From positions 437,571 through 501,570 of the forward strand of contig NZ_KQ949025.1 of assembly GCF_001514285.1 (NCBI RefSeq): a stretch of DNA of 64,000 nt, given 5' to 3'. Of the stretch, positions 8,023-16,731 are shown piece after piece (position 1 is the stretch's first letter; every line of letters starts with the position of its first letter). Made by a program: the position numbers and the translations under genes. The notes below the pieces were generated by a model. The model was not told the origin of the DNA. It did not search any database and worked only from the letters and a program-made list of their open reading frames with translations. The DNA is from Streptomyces sp. DSM 15324. GTDB taxonomy: Bacteria > Actinomycetota > Actinomycetes > Streptomycetales > Streptomycetaceae.

Positions 8023-9647
8023 CACAAGCGCAGGAGGCGCGCGGCGGCTGGTCCGCGGTGCGCAGGGGTCATCTGTCACGGCTCAGGTTCACCAGCCTGC
8101 GCCTCAGGCTCGTCGTCGTCTTCGGCGCGGTCGCGCTGACCGCCGCCGTGTCCGCGTCCGGCATCGCGTACTGGCTCAACCGCGAGGCCGTCCTCACCCG
8201 TACCCAGGGGGCGGTGCTGCGGGACTTCGAGCAGGAGATGCAGAACCGGGCGGGCTCGCTGCCCGGGCATCCGACGCAGGACGAGTTGCAGCACACCGCC
8301 GGGCAGATGGCCAACAGCAGCCAGCGGTTCAGTGTGCTGCTGGTCGGCGAGGACGCGAACGGCCGGACGGTGTACGGCAACTCCGGCGGACTGAGCGGCT
8401 TCTCGCTGGACGACGTGCCGAAGTCGCTGCGGACGGCGGTGAACAGGAAGCAGGACGTCACCGACGGCAACAAGTCGCCGTACCACCTGTACTGGCAGCG
8501 GGTCGTGGAGCACGGCACGCCCTATCTGGTGGCCGGTACGAAGGTGATCGGCGGCGGGCCGACCGGGTACATGCGCAAGTCGCTGGAGCCGGAGGCGAAG
8601 GACCTCAACTCCCTGGCCTGGTCGCTGGGGATCGCCACCGGCCTCGCGCTGATCGGCGCCGCGCTGCTCGCGCAGGCCGCCGCCACGACCGTACTGAAGC
8701 CGGTGCACCGGCTGGGGGTCGCCGCGCGGCGGCTCGGCGAGGGGCGGCTGGACACCCGGCTGCGGGTGTCGGGGACGGACGAACTCGCCGACCTGTCCCG
8801 GACGTTCAACCGGACGGCGGAGGCGCTGGAGAAGCGGGTCGACGACATGGCGGCGCGGGACGAGGCGTCCCGGCGGTTCGTCGCCGACATGTCGCACGAG
8901 CTGCGCACCCCGCTGACCGCCATCACCGCCGTCACGGAGGTGCTGGAGGAGGAGCTGGACGCGGAGTCCGGCAGCATCGATCCGATGATCGAACCGGCCG
9001 TACGGCTGGTGGTCAGCGAGACCCGGCGGCTCAACGACCTCGTCGAGAACCTGATGGAGGTCACCCGCTTCGACGCCGGTACGGCGCGGCTGGTCGTGGA
9101 CACGGTCGACGTCGCCGACCAGATCACGTTCTGCATCGACGCGCGCGCGTGGCTGGACGCGGTCGACCTGGACGCCGAGCGCGGCATCCACGCGCGGCTG
9201 GACCCGCGCCGACTGGACGTGATCCTCGCCAACCTCATCGGCAACGCGCTCAAGCACGGCGGTTCCCCGGTGCGGGTGTCGGTGCGCGAGTCGGCCGAGG
9301 ACGTCGTCATCGCGGTGCGCGACCACGGGCCGGGCATCCCCGAGGACGTGCTGCCGCACGTCTTCGACCGGTTCTACAAGGCGAGCGCCTCGCGGCCGCG
9401 CTCCGACGGCAGCGGGCTCGGTCTGTCGATCGCCCTGGAGAACGCCCACATCCACGGCGGCGAGATCACCGCCGCCAACTCCCCCGAGGGCGGCGCGGTG
9501 TTCACGCTGCGGCTGCCGAGGGACGCGTCGGAGCTGGTGGACCCGGGCGCCCAGGCGGCGCGGGGCGGACCGGGTGGGCCGGGGGGTCCCGGCGCGCAGG
9601 GCGCGAAGGCCGGGAAGGCCGGGAAGGACAACAAGGGGGACGCCTGA
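8019..9647 (+). CDS. afsQ2: Sensor histidine kinase AfsQ2
   Basis: 542 residues. Transmembrane helices at about 29-51 and 199-222 flank an extracytoplasmic sensor domain of about 145 residues. A HAMP linker (about 223-275) leads to the dimerisation helix with His293 in ADMSHELRTPLT. The ATPase domain carries the N box NLIGNALKHG, the G1 box DHGPGIPEDV and the G2 box GSGLGLSIA. The last 40 residues are a Gly/Ala/Lys-rich tail that looks disordered. It should autophosphorylate and pass phosphate to AfsQ1 Asp52. The stop codon shares a base with the start of the downstream lipoprotein gene, which suggests that protein works with the sensor. Confidence 0.93.
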   Translation: MTQAQEARGGWSAVRRGHLSRLRFTSLRLRLVVVFGAVALTAAVSASGIAYWLNREAVLTRTQGAVLRDFEQEMQNRAGSLPGHPTQDELQHTAGQMANSSQRFSVLLVGEDANGRTVYGNSGGLSGFSLDDVPKSLRTAVNRKQDVTDGNKSPYHLYWQRVVEHGTPYLVAGTKVIGGGPTGYMRKSLEPEAKDLNSLAWSLGIATGLALIGAALLAQAAATTVLKPVHRLGVAARRLGEGRLDTRLRVSGTDELADLSRTFNRTAEALEKRVDDMAARDEASRRFVADMSHELRTPLTAITAVTEVLEEELDAESGSIDPMIEPAVRLVVSETRRLNDLVENLMEVTRFDAGTARLVVDTVDVADQITFCIDARAWLDAVDLDAERGIHARLDPRRLDVILANLIGNALKHGGSPVRVSVRESAEDVVIAVRDHGPGIPEDVLPHVFDRFYKASASRPRSDGSGLGLSIALENAHIHGGEITAANSPEGGAVFTLRLPRDASELVDPGAQAARGGPGGPGGPGAQGAKAGKAGKDNKGDA

Positions 9648-10252
9648 TGAACGTACGCCGTCTGCTCGCGCTTCCCCTGCTCGCCGGTCTGCTCACCGGC
9701 TGCGGGATCCGGGCCACCGAGGTGCCGACCGACTTCGGGGCCGCGCCCTCCCGGGTGCGCTGCTCGCTCAGCGAGCCGGACGTGACGACGCAGTCCGCGC
9801 GGGCGGGCGTGCCGGTGCAGGTGTTCCTGCTGTGCGGCTCGTCGCTGGTGACCGTCGACCGCTCGGTACGGGTCACGGACGGGGCGGCTGACGCCCAGCG
9901 GCGGGCTCTGGTGGCGCAGGGCCTGCTCGACCAGCTCGCCGAGTCGCCGTCGGCCGCCGAGAAGGAGGCCGGGTACACCACCGACGTGCGCGGGGGGATG
10001 ACGGTCGGCGGTCCGGGCCCGAAGGACCCCGAGGACGCGCTCCGGCTGAGCGTGCCCCCGGACACCCTCACCTCGTACGCGCTCGCCCAGCTGGTGTGCA
10101 CCTTCTCCGACTCGGCCGCGGCCGAGGGCGACGGCTCGGTCGTCCTGGGCGGGCCCGGTTCCGATCCCCTGCGCCGCTACGCGTGCACGGACGAGGTCCG
10201 CTCCAGGCCCGGCAGCACCGAACCGCCGTCGTCGCCCGTCACCGGGACCTGA
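9647..10252 (+). CDS. Lipoprotein coupled to AfsQ1/Q2
   Basis: 201 residues. The signal peptide MNVRRLLALPLLAGLLTGCG ends in lipobox LTGC with Cys19 as the lipidation site. The mature part has two cysteines (near 47 and 65) spaced for a disulphide, plus a later Cys pair, and resembles GerMN-type or similar small extracytoplasmic domains. This is uncertain. It starts within the stop of afsQ2 (TGATG), so it is the third gene of the afsQ operon, as in S. coelicolor. Its location outside the membrane beside the sensor domain suggests a sensing accessory role, which is inference. Confidence 0.8.
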   Translation: MNVRRLLALPLLAGLLTGCGIRATEVPTDFGAAPSRVRCSLSEPDVTTQSARAGVPVQVFLLCGSSLVTVDRSVRVTDGAADAQRRALVAQGLLDQLAESPSAAEKEAGYTTDVRGGMTVGGPGPKDPEDALRLSVPPDTLTSYALAQLVCTFSDSAAAEGDGSVVLGGPGSDPLRRYACTDEVRSRPGSTEPPSSPVTGT

Positions 10253-10433
10253 GCGGCCGGCACGTGCGGCCCGCCGCCGATGTGGCGGACGCCTCACGGG
10301 GGCCCCGGCCCGCGGTGTCGCCGCAGGTCACCGTCGGGCGAGGGGGTGCGGCCGACGGGGAACAGCAAGGGCTTGCGGGGGTGCCGGGCGGGGAGCCGGA
10401 ACCGATCGTGTCGGGGGGTGCGTCTAGGGGGGC

Positions 10434-10985
10434 GTGCAGCGTCAAGGCTCCATCGGCGGCAGCGCCGCGTTCCGTCTCCGTGCGACCGGGGTTGTCCTCC
10501 TGGCCGCACATCTCGTGTTCGTGGCCTGGGTCACGCTGCGCCCCCGGGACGTGCCCTGGGTGCTGCCGACCAATCTGCATCCGTTCGCCGGGATCCGCGC
10601 CGACCTGAGACTGGGCTGGCCCGAGGCGGCCCGGCGGATCGGCGGCGGGCTGGGGCTGCTGGCCCCGCTGGGTGTGCTGTTGCCGCTGGTGCACGGTCGG
10701 CTCCGGGTCTCGCCGCTCGTCTCCCTGATCCGTACGGTCGCGGCGGGTGCCCTGTTGTCGCTGGCGATCGAGCTGCTCCAGACGGGGGTGCCCGGGCAGG
10801 TCGTGGACGTGGACTCGCTGCTGCTGAACACCGTGGGGGTGGCGCTCGCGCATGCCGCGGTGGTGCCTGCGGCCCGGGTGTGGCTGCGCCGCAGGGGGGA
10901 GCGCCGGATGCCGTCGGCGGCCTTGGCGGAGGACGCGGCTCAGGGTCGGACCCCGAGGATTCCCAGGGTCGGCATCGCTCCGTAG
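10434..10985 (+). CDS. VanZ-like membrane protein
   Basis: 183 residues from a GTG just after AGGGGGG. Four predicted membrane segments: about 14-33, 66-85, 100-118 and 128-147. VanZ features are visible: LRPRDVPWVLPTNLHPFAGI after the first helix, and SLAIELLQTGVPGQVVDVDS, where the conserved Glu and the DVDSLLLNTVG segment mark the family. VanZ-like proteins confer low-level teicoplanin resistance in VanA elements, but most streptomycete copies are of unknown role and are not beside van genes. Neither van genes nor glycopeptide genes are nearby here. Confidence 0.75.
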   Translation: MQRQGSIGGSAAFRLRATGVVLLAAHLVFVAWVTLRPRDVPWVLPTNLHPFAGIRADLRLGWPEAARRIGGGLGLLAPLGVLLPLVHGRLRVSPLVSLIRTVAAGALLSLAIELLQTGVPGQVVDVDSLLLNTVGVALAHAAVVPAARVWLRRRGERRMPSAALAEDAAQGRTPRIPRVGIAP

Positions 10986-11004
10986 GAGAAGGAATCTCGG
11001 GGTC
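10949..11004. terminator. Possible hairpin overlapping the VanZ gene end
   Basis: GACCCCGAGGATTC (10949-10962) can pair with GAATCTCGGGGTC (10992-11004) with one bulged base. The loop of about 29 nt is long, so this could be a terminator for the VanZ gene or chance complementarity. Confidence 0.3.
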
Positions 11005-11114
11005 GGGATGGCTCCGGAGAGTGACGCTTCGCGTTCTTCGGGTCCGTAGCGTTGACGGCAGATGGGACGGCCGTAAGGGCCGCCTCTGCACCGACGCTCA
11101 TGAAGGAGCCCCAG

Positions 11115-11315
11115 ATGTCCAGCCTCGCCCGCCCCACCCACGGCCGCATGATCGGCGGAGTGTGCGCCGCGCTGGCCCGCCGCTTCGGTACCTCCGCGAC
11201 CACCATGCGTGTGATCTTCCTGCTGTCCTGTCTGCTGCCGGGCCCGCAGTTCCTGCTCTACATAGCGCTGTGGATCATGTTCCCCTCGGAGGACAAGGCG
11301 CGCGCGGCCTGGTGA
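11115..11315 (+). CDS. PspC-domain small membrane protein
   Basis: 66 residues beginning MSSLARPTHGRMIGGVCAAL. The GRMIGGVCAALARRFG signature, followed by a hydrophobic helix with LLPGPQFLLYIALWIMFP, is the PspC domain, found in membrane stress proteins and in some sensor kinases. ATG at 11115 is preferred over the in-frame ATG at 11100 because GAAGGAG sits about 8 bases before it. The ending EDKARAAW follows the single membrane hairpin directly, so the protein is just this domain. A strong hairpin follows. Confidence 0.8.
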   Translation: MSSLARPTHGRMIGGVCAALARRFGTSATTMRVIFLLSCLLPGPQFLLYIALWIMFPSEDKARAAW

Positions 11316-11352
11316 CCCGAGTGCACCGCGTGCACCCCGGGTCCGCAGGAGA

Positions 11353-11399
11353 ACGCCGTCGGGGCGCGCCCGTCACTCACGGGTGCGCCCCGACGGCGT
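11353..11399. terminator. Bidirectional terminator hairpin
   Basis: ACGCCGTCGGGGCGCGCCCGT (11353-11373) pairs with ACGGGTGCGCCCCGACGGCGT (11379-11399) across a 5-nt loop, a 21-bp stem with one wobble. It separates the plus-strand PspC gene from the convergent secreted-protein gene. Confidence 0.8.
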
Positions 11400-11415
11400 C
11401 ATGTCCACACGGGAT

Positions 11416-11793
11416 TCAGCCGATCGGCAGCCCGTTCACCGGCAGCCCGTGGGTGGGCAGACCCTGGACCGGAAGCCCGCCGAGCAGCCCGGCGACCGGC
11501 TTGGTCGGGCCGTGCGAGAGCGCCTGCTCGGCAGCCGGCTGTACGGCGGCGAGGCCCGCGGCGAGCGCCGGCTGGGCCTGCGAGAGCTGGGCCTGCTCCA
11601 GGGCCTTGCCGGCACCCGGCAGCGCCTTGGTGACGTTCGTGACGTTCTCCAAGGGCAGCGAGCCGGTGACCGTCTCCAGCGCCTGCGAGGCGTCGGGGAC
11701 GGCCGGGGCGGCGTGGGCGGCGCCCGCGCCGACGGCGGCGATGGCGGCACCGAGGGCGGCGACGCCGAGGGTCTTGGCAGCAGACTGCTTCAT
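11416..11793 (-). CDS. Small secreted protein rich in Ala/Gly/Leu
   Basis: 125 residues starting MKQSAAKTLGVAALGAAIAA, with a clear Sec signal peptide cleaved after AHA (about residue 28). The mature chain is Ala/Gln-rich, then ends in a short repeat of the form GLPVQGLPTHGLPVNGLPIG, four consecutive G-L-P units. No cysteines or catalytic motif. GAGGAC lies about 10 bases before the ATG. It resembles the family of small exported Streptomyces proteins often annotated as ATP-binding without basis. The GLP tail suggests an extended, surface-exposed end; function unknown. Confidence 0.7.
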   Translation of the reverse strand: MKQSAAKTLGVAALGAAIAAVGAGAAHAAPAVPDASQALETVTGSLPLENVTNVTKALPGAGKALEQAQLSQAQPALAAGLAAVQPAAEQALSHGPTKPVAGLLGGLPVQGLPTHGLPVNGLPIG

Positions 11794-11931
11794 GAAAATG
11801 CGTCCTCGAATGGGATACGGGGAACCGATCGGTCCACGACCGTAAACACGGAAAGGGGGAGGCCGCAAACATCGAAATGCGGACGGATGGTGAACACGCG
11901 CCCGCATCTCGCCCCCGGGGAAATCGTGCGG

Positions 11932-13095
11932 TCAGTCCTCCTTGGGCACGGAACCGCTGGTGGAGGCCGTCTGTTGGAACAGCCATTCGGACTTGAGCTC
12001 GGCATAGCCGGGCTTGATCACGTCATTGATCATGGCGAGACGTTCATCGAAAGGAATGAATGCTGACTTCATAGCATTGACCGAGAACCATTGCAGATCG
12101 TCGAGCGTGTATCCGAATGCGCCGACAAGGTGCTCGAATTCGCGGCTCATGCTGGTGCCGGACATCAGCCGGTTGTCGGTGTTGACCGTGGCCCGGAAGT
12201 GCAGCCGCCGCAGCAGACCGATGGGGTGCTCGGCGTAGGAGGCGGCCGCGCCGGTCTGGAGGTTGGAGCTGGGGCACATCTCCAGCGGGACGCGCTTGTC
12301 GCGGACGTAGGAGGCGAGCCGGCCGAGCTTCACGCTTCCGTCGGCGGCGACCTCGATGTCGTCGATGATGCGGACGCCGTGCCCGAGCCGGTCGGCGCCG
12401 CACCACTGGAGGGCCTGCCAGATGGAGGGCAGACCGAAGGCCTCGCCGGCGTGGATCGTGAAGTGGTTGTTCTCCCGCTTCAGGTACTCGAAGGCGTCGA
12501 GGTGGCGGGTGGGCGGGAAGCCTGCCTCGGCGCCCGCGATGTCGAAGCCGACGACGCCGAGATCCCGGTAGCGGTTGGCGAGTTCGGCGATCTCCAGGGC
12601 GCGGGCGGCGTGCCGCATCGCCGTGAGCAGGGCGCCTACGCGGATGCGGCGGCCGTTGCGGCGGGCGTTCCGCTCGCCTTCCCGGAAGCCCTCGTCGACG
12701 GCCTCGACGACCTCTTCGAGGCTCAGTCCGGCTTCGAGGTGCTGCTCGGGGGCGTAGCGCACCTCGGCGTAGACGACACCGTCCTCGGCGAGGTCCTCGG
12801 CACACTCGCGCGCGACCCGGACCAGGGCGTCGCGGGTCTGCATCACACCGACGGTGTGCGAGAAGGTCTCCAAGTACCGTTCCAGGGAGCCGGAGTCGGC
12901 GGCCTCCCGGAACCAGAGGCCGAGCTTGTCGGGGTCGCTCTCGGGGAGGTGGGGGTACCCGGTCTCCCGGGCGAGGTCGACGATCGTGCCGGGGCGCAGC
13001 CCGCCGTCGAGGTGGTCGTGCAGCAGAACCTTGGGCGCCCGCCGGATCTGGTCCGGGGTGGGGGTGATGCCCGCCTGGATGCTCTGGCTCGTCAT
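11932..13095 (-). CDS. Adenosine deaminase
   Basis: 387 residues, full length for the family. Zinc ligands His26 and His28 are in LLHDHLDG, the catalytic Glu217 is in TIHAGEA with ligand His214, the proton-shuttle His238 is in GHGVRI, and Asp306 is in [10 protein letters not shown]. It deaminates adenosine and deoxyadenosine to inosine and deoxyinosine in purine salvage. It matches S. coelicolor SCO4901 in position. An exact CTACGCGCGTAG palindrome begins 17 bp before the start codon and is shared in core with the nucleoside transporter genes at 24-27 kb, so it is probably co-regulated with nucleoside uptake. Confidence 0.93.
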   Translation of the reverse strand: MTSQSIQAGITPTPDQIRRAPKVLLHDHLDGGLRPGTIVDLARETGYPHLPESDPDKLGLWFREAADSGSLERYLETFSHTVGVMQTRDALVRVARECAEDLAEDGVVYAEVRYAPEQHLEAGLSLEEVVEAVDEGFREGERNARRNGRRIRVGALLTAMRHAARALEIAELANRYRDLGVVGFDIAGAEAGFPPTRHLDAFEYLKRENNHFTIHAGEAFGLPSIWQALQWCGADRLGHGVRIIDDIEVAADGSVKLGRLASYVRDKRVPLEMCPSSNLQTGAAASYAEHPIGLLRRLHFRATVNTDNRLMSGTSMSREFEHLVGAFGYTLDDLQWFSVNAMKSAFIPFDERLAMINDVIKPGYAELKSEWLFQQTASTSGSVPKED

Positions 13096-13111
13096 TTCCG
13101 CACTCTAACTC

Positions 13112-13123
13112 CTACGCGCGTAG
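13112..13123. promoter_or_regulatory. TACGCGCGTA operator upstream of adenosine deaminase
   Basis: CTACGCGCGTAG is a perfect 12-bp palindrome ending 17 bp before the adenosine deaminase start. The same core occurs before the nucleoside ABC operon (24557) and both BMP lipoprotein genes (25856, 27237). Confidence 0.6.
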
Positions 13124-13208
13124 ATCACCCGTTGCACCCCGCCGCCGATACGCAATGGTGACCGCCCGGACGGGTGGAGTCCACCACTGCTTCTGACACT
13201 GTTCTGTC

Positions 13209-13970
13209 ATGGCACAGCAACTGACGCCGGCTCGGACGGCCAGGCTGGGGAAGGCGATCGGACCGGAGCCGACGGCGGTGAGCGGGGTGGTGCTGCTGCT
13301 CCCGGGCGGCGAGGAGGTGTCCGAACGCCGACCGTCCCCGATGTGGGCGGCCGCCTCCGTGCGCGGCCTCGGGCGAAGACTCACGCGGGCCGGCCGGGAG
13401 GAAGGGCTGGTCACCCATGTCGTGCACTACCGCTACCGCGGCTGGAACGGCGGCGCGGCGCATCTCGCCGCTGACGCCACCTGGGCGGCGGACGAGGTCG
13501 TACGGCGCTACGGGGACGTTCCCGTGTGCCTCGCCGGGACCGGGATGGGCGGCCGCGCCGCGCTCCGGGCCGGGGGCCATGCGGCCGTCAACTCCGTGCT
13601 GGCCCTCGCCCCGTGGCTGCCGCAGGAGGACGTGGCGGCGCCACCCGAACCGGTGAAGCAGTTGGTGGGGCGGCGGGTGATGGTGGTGCACGGGACGCAT
13701 GACGACCGCAGCGACCCGGAGTTGTCCTTCCGGCTGGCGGCGCGGGTGAAGAAGGCGAACCGGGACGTGTGCCGGTTCGAGGTGCACGCGGACGGGCACG
13801 GGTTGCATCAGTACCGGGACGAAGTGCTGGCGCTGGCCGAGGACTTCGTGATGGGGGTGTTGTTCGGGAGGACGTTCTCCCGGCCTGTCGAGGACGCGCT
13901 GGCGGCTCCGCCGCCGTTGGGGTTGCGGATGCCGTTGGCGGCGGGGTTCGGGAAGTCGTTGCGGAGGTAG
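13209..13970 (+). CDS. Alpha/beta-hydrolase-fold protein lacking the nucleophile serine
   Basis: 253 residues. The fold is suggested by SGVVLLLPGGEE, by a nucleophile-elbow segment VCLAGTGMGGRAALRAGGHA, and by VMVVHGTHDDRSDPELS and VHADGHGLHQY near the end, which supply Asp and His in the right order. The elbow reads G-T-G-M-G rather than G-x-S-x-G, so the catalytic Ser is a Thr or absent. The protein may bind rather than hydrolyse its ligand. It is divergent from adenosine deaminase and alone. Similar proteins without the Ser exist in other streptomycetes as far as I recall. Confidence 0.65.
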   Translation: MAQQLTPARTARLGKAIGPEPTAVSGVVLLLPGGEEVSERRPSPMWAAASVRGLGRRLTRAGREEGLVTHVVHYRYRGWNGGAAHLAADATWAADEVVRRYGDVPVCLAGTGMGGRAALRAGGHAAVNSVLALAPWLPQEDVAAPPEPVKQLVGRRVMVVHGTHDDRSDPELSFRLAARVKKANRDVCRFEVHADGHGLHQYRDEVLALAEDFVMGVLFGRTFSRPVEDALAAPPPLGLRMPLAAGFGKSLRR

Positions 13971-14088
13971 GTCGGGCCGTTCCCGGGCGCGGGGTGCGGG
14001 GGGCGGGTGCGGGTGGGTGGGGGCTGGTCGCGCTCACGCGGCGGAGCCGCAAGTCGATACCGCCCCGCGCCTCCTGCGTGGGCTGACC

Positions 14089-14994
14089 CTAGGTAGGCAG
14101 CAGGTTTCCGCGTCTTGAGAGCAGGAATCTCTTGAAGGCCGCCACCGGGGGTGTGTCCGGGTGGCCGTCCAGCCAGGCCACGCCGATCTCGCGGACCGCC
14201 CGGGGGGCCGTGACCGTCAGTTCGACCACCCCCGGGCGGGCCACCGCCGGCGGGGGCAGGAGGGCGACGCCCAGGCCCGCCGCCACCAGGCCCCGCAGGG
14301 TCTCCGCCTCCTCGCCCTCGAAGGCGATGCGGGGTTTGAAGCCGGCCTCCTTGCAGAGGTCGTCGGTGATGCGGCGCATGCCGTAGTTGGGTTCGAGGGT
14401 GACGAAGGTTTCGTCGGCCGCCTCGGCGAGGCGGATGCGCCGGCGGGAGGCCAGGCGGTGGTCGGCGGGGACGACCAGGCGGAGCTTCTGCTCGTCGAGG
14501 CGGCGGGCGACCAGATCGGGGGCGTCCGGGACCGGGGAGGTGAGGCAGAGGTCGAGCTCGCCGGCCCGCAGGCGCTCCAGCATCGCCTCGCCGTAGTTCT
14601 GGACGAGGCTGAAGCGGACCCGGGGGTGATCGGCGCGGAAGGCGTGGATCAGGCCGGGGACGGTCTCGGCGCCCATCGTGTGGAGGAAGCCGAAGGCGAC
14701 CTTGCCGGTGGCGGCGTCGGCGTCGGCGCGGACCTCCTCGGCGGCCTTCTCGATCTCCGCGAGGGCGCGTTCGACCGAGGCGAGGAAGGTGCGGCCGGCC
14801 GGGGTGAGGGAGACCGTGCGGCCGCGGCGGGCGAAGAGGTCGACGCCCAGGTCCTGTTCGAGCCGGACCATCGCCCGGGACAGGGTCGACTGCGGGACCC
14901 CCATCTCCTGCGCGGCCCGGGTGACGTGCTCGGTGCGGGCGACCCCGGCGAAGTGGGCGAGCCGGGGCGCCAGCAACCTCGACATGTCAGTCAT
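14089..14994 (-). CDS. LysR-family transcriptional regulator
   Basis: 301 residues starting MTDMSRLLAP. The N-terminal helix-turn-helix is typical: VTRAAQEMGVPQSTLSRAMV, then LEQDLGVDLFARRGRTVSLT. Residues about 90-295 form the periplasmic-binding-like effector domain. It is divergent from an MFS exporter gene with 120 bp between the starts, the usual arrangement for a LysR activator and its target. Two dyads lie in the gap: GTCAC-N6-GTGAC at 15004-15019 and TCCGT-N7-ACGGA at 15070-15086. The effector is unknown. An alternative ATG is three codons further in at 14985. Confidence 0.88.
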   Translation of the reverse strand: MTDMSRLLAPRLAHFAGVARTEHVTRAAQEMGVPQSTLSRAMVRLEQDLGVDLFARRGRTVSLTPAGRTFLASVERALAEIEKAAEEVRADADAATGKVAFGFLHTMGAETVPGLIHAFRADHPRVRFSLVQNYGEAMLERLRAGELDLCLTSPVPDAPDLVARRLDEQKLRLVVPADHRLASRRRIRLAEAADETFVTLEPNYGMRRITDDLCKEAGFKPRIAFEGEEAETLRGLVAAGLGVALLPPPAVARPGVVELTVTAPRAVREIGVAWLDGHPDTPPVAAFKRFLLSRRGNLLPT

Positions 14995-15003
14995 GTCTTC
15001 TGT

Positions 15004-15019
15004 GTCACTGGACGGTGAC
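15004..15019. promoter_or_regulatory. Candidate LysR autoregulatory dyad
   Basis: GTCAC-TGGACG-GTGAC, perfect 5-bp arms, begins 10 bp before the LysR start codon. LysR regulators commonly bind near their own promoter. The position would allow autorepression. Confidence 0.35.
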
Positions 15020-15069
15020 AGATGAGCTCGTGACCTCTGCTGATGCACCATGGGAACGATTATGGGGAG

Positions 15070-15086
15070 TCCGTGCATTGGACGGA
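15070..15086. promoter_or_regulatory. Candidate LysR box before the MFS gene
   Basis: TCCGT-GCATTGG-ACGGA forms a 17-bp dyad ending 28 bp before the MFS ATG. Size and symmetry fit the T-N11-A class of LysR sites. Confidence 0.4.
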
Positions 15087-15114
15087 TGAACGGGGGCGTC
15101 CGTAGTTTCGAGGC

Positions 15115-16395
15115 ATGTCTCCCGCCAGTACGGGGGCGTCCACCGTCGTGGGCGCCGCCTCCTCCGTCCCCGTCGTCGACGACACCCGTATGACCCCCGG
15201 TGGCCCCGGCTACCGCCGGATGAGCCTCGCGCTCTTCCTCGCCGGTGTGGCGACCTTCGCCCTGCTGTACTCCACACAGGCGCTGCTCCCGCTGATCTCC
15301 GGTGACTTCGGGGTGGCGGCGAGCGAGGCGAGCTGGACGGTGGCGGCGGCGACCGGCGGACTCGCGCTGTTCGTGCTGCCGATGAGTGCCCTCTCCGAGC
15401 GCTACGGCCGCCGTACGGTGATGACGGCCTCGCTGGCGGTCGCGGTGACCGTGGGACTGCTGGTCCCCTTCGCGCCGTCGCTGGGCGCGCTCGTGGTGCT
15501 GCGGGCGGTGCAGGGCGCGGCGCTGGCCGGGCTCCCGGCGTCGGCGACCGCGTATCTGGCCGAGGAGGTGCGCCCGAGGGCCCTGGTCACGGCGATCGGG
15601 CTGTTCGTCGCGGGCAACAGCGTCGGCGGGATGAGCGGCCGGGTCATCACCGGCTGGGTCGCGCAGGAGTGGGGCTGGCGGGTCGCCGTCGCGGTGATCG
15701 GTGTGCTGGCCGTGGGCTGCGCGATCGCGTTCCGGCTGCTGCTGCCGGCGCCCCGGCACTTCACGGCGGGCTCGCTGCGGCCCCGCGTCCTGGCCCGCAC
15801 GGTCCGTGAGCATCTGGCGAACCCGCTGCTGTGCCGGCTGTACGCGATCGGCGCGCTGTTCATGACCGTCTTCGGCGGGGTGTACACGGTCGTCGGCTAC
15901 CGGCTGACCGAGGCGCCCTTCTCGCTCCCGCAGGGCATCGTCGGCTCGATCTTCCTGGTGTACCTGGTGGGTACGGTCTCGGCGTCGACGGCGGGCCGGC
16001 TGGTGGGCCGGCTGGGGCGGCGCGGGGCCCTGTACCTGGCGGCCGGGACGACCGCGACGGGTCTGCTGCTGTCCCTGGCCGACTCGCTGCCGATGGTCCT
16101 GCTGGGCCTGGTCCTGATCACGGCGGGCTTCTTCGCGGGGCACGCGGTGGCGTCCTCGGCGGTCAGCAGGACGGCGACCACGGGCCGTGCCCAGGCCTCC
16201 GCGCTCTACCAGTCGGCGTACTACATCGGCTCCAGCACCGGCTCGACGGTCGGCGCGCTCGCCTTCCACTCCGGCGGCTGGGCCGGCACGGTCGGCGTGG
16301 GCGTCCTGGCGGTCCTCGGGGTCGTGGCCATCACGGTTCTCGGCACCCGGGCGGCGCGGGTCGCGGCGCGGCGGGAGCCCGTGCCCGCCCACTGA
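15115..16395 (+). CDS. MFS transporter (YnfM-like, 12 TM)
   Basis: 426 residues with about twelve hydrophobic helices after a 35-residue cytoplasmic leader. The loop after helix 2 has the MFS motif A variant ALSERYGRRTVM. Helix 4/5 contains RAVQGAALAGLPASATAYLA, and the second half has a matching GRLVGRLGRRGALYL. This pattern is that of drug:proton antiporter relatives such as YnfM/NepI. Substrate unknown. It is divergent from the LysR gene that probably controls it. The ending is Arg/Ala-rich. Confidence 0.88.
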   Translation: MSPASTGASTVVGAASSVPVVDDTRMTPGGPGYRRMSLALFLAGVATFALLYSTQALLPLISGDFGVAASEASWTVAAATGGLALFVLPMSALSERYGRRTVMTASLAVAVTVGLLVPFAPSLGALVVLRAVQGAALAGLPASATAYLAEEVRPRALVTAIGLFVAGNSVGGMSGRVITGWVAQEWGWRVAVAVIGVLAVGCAIAFRLLLPAPRHFTAGSLRPRVLARTVREHLANPLLCRLYAIGALFMTVFGGVYTVVGYRLTEAPFSLPQGIVGSIFLVYLVGTVSASTAGRLVGRLGRRGALYLAAGTTATGLLLSLADSLPMVLLGLVLITAGFFAGHAVASSAVSRTATTGRAQASALYQSAYYIGSSTGSTVGALAFHSGGWAGTVGVGVLAVLGVVAITVLGTRAARVAARREPVPAH

Positions 16396-16731
16396 GTCAC
16401 CGGTCCCCGCGTCGGACGTTCCCCCTGTTCAGGGCCCGTTGTCAGTGGTCGCGCCCAGGGTGCGCAGCCACTGGCGCCGACCGAGCAGGGGGTTCGTTCA
16501 TGGCCCGCGGCTGCCCGCCTCGCTGGCCGGTGCGGAGGAGGTGGCGCGGGCGCTGCGGGACGCGGTGGACGCGCCCGGTGTCCACCGGCATCTGCTGATG
16601 TTCGTGAAGCAGCTGTCCTGACCTGCGGGTACGTCGACTCGGCAGGCCATTGTCAGTGGGCTGGGGTAGCTTCCGAAGTGCTGGGGCGCACAGGCGCGCG
16701 ACAGGACGGCCACAGGGGTGGGTGGACGAGG
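16396..16731. other. 336-bp intergenic region with a small possible ORF
   Basis: One short open frame on the plus strand (GTG 16445 to TGA 16621, 58 codons) ends LRDAVDAPGVHRHLLMFVKQ, which looks protein-like. It has no clear ribosome site and may be a gene remnant. TTGTCAGTGG occurs twice (16439 and 16650). No terminator hairpin of note was seen after the MFS gene. Confidence 0.3.

Noticed and set aside
10434..10985. Glycopeptide resistance cluster suggested by the VanZ-like gene
   Set aside because: No vanH, vanA, vanX or VanS/R partner specific to it; AfsQ1/Q2 is a different system.
14997..16392. Very long open frame on the minus strand extending the LysR gene upstream across the MFS gene
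   Set aside because: It is antisense to a clear MFS transporter, its translation is Arg/His/Gln-rich without domains, and the LysR family begins at 14994.
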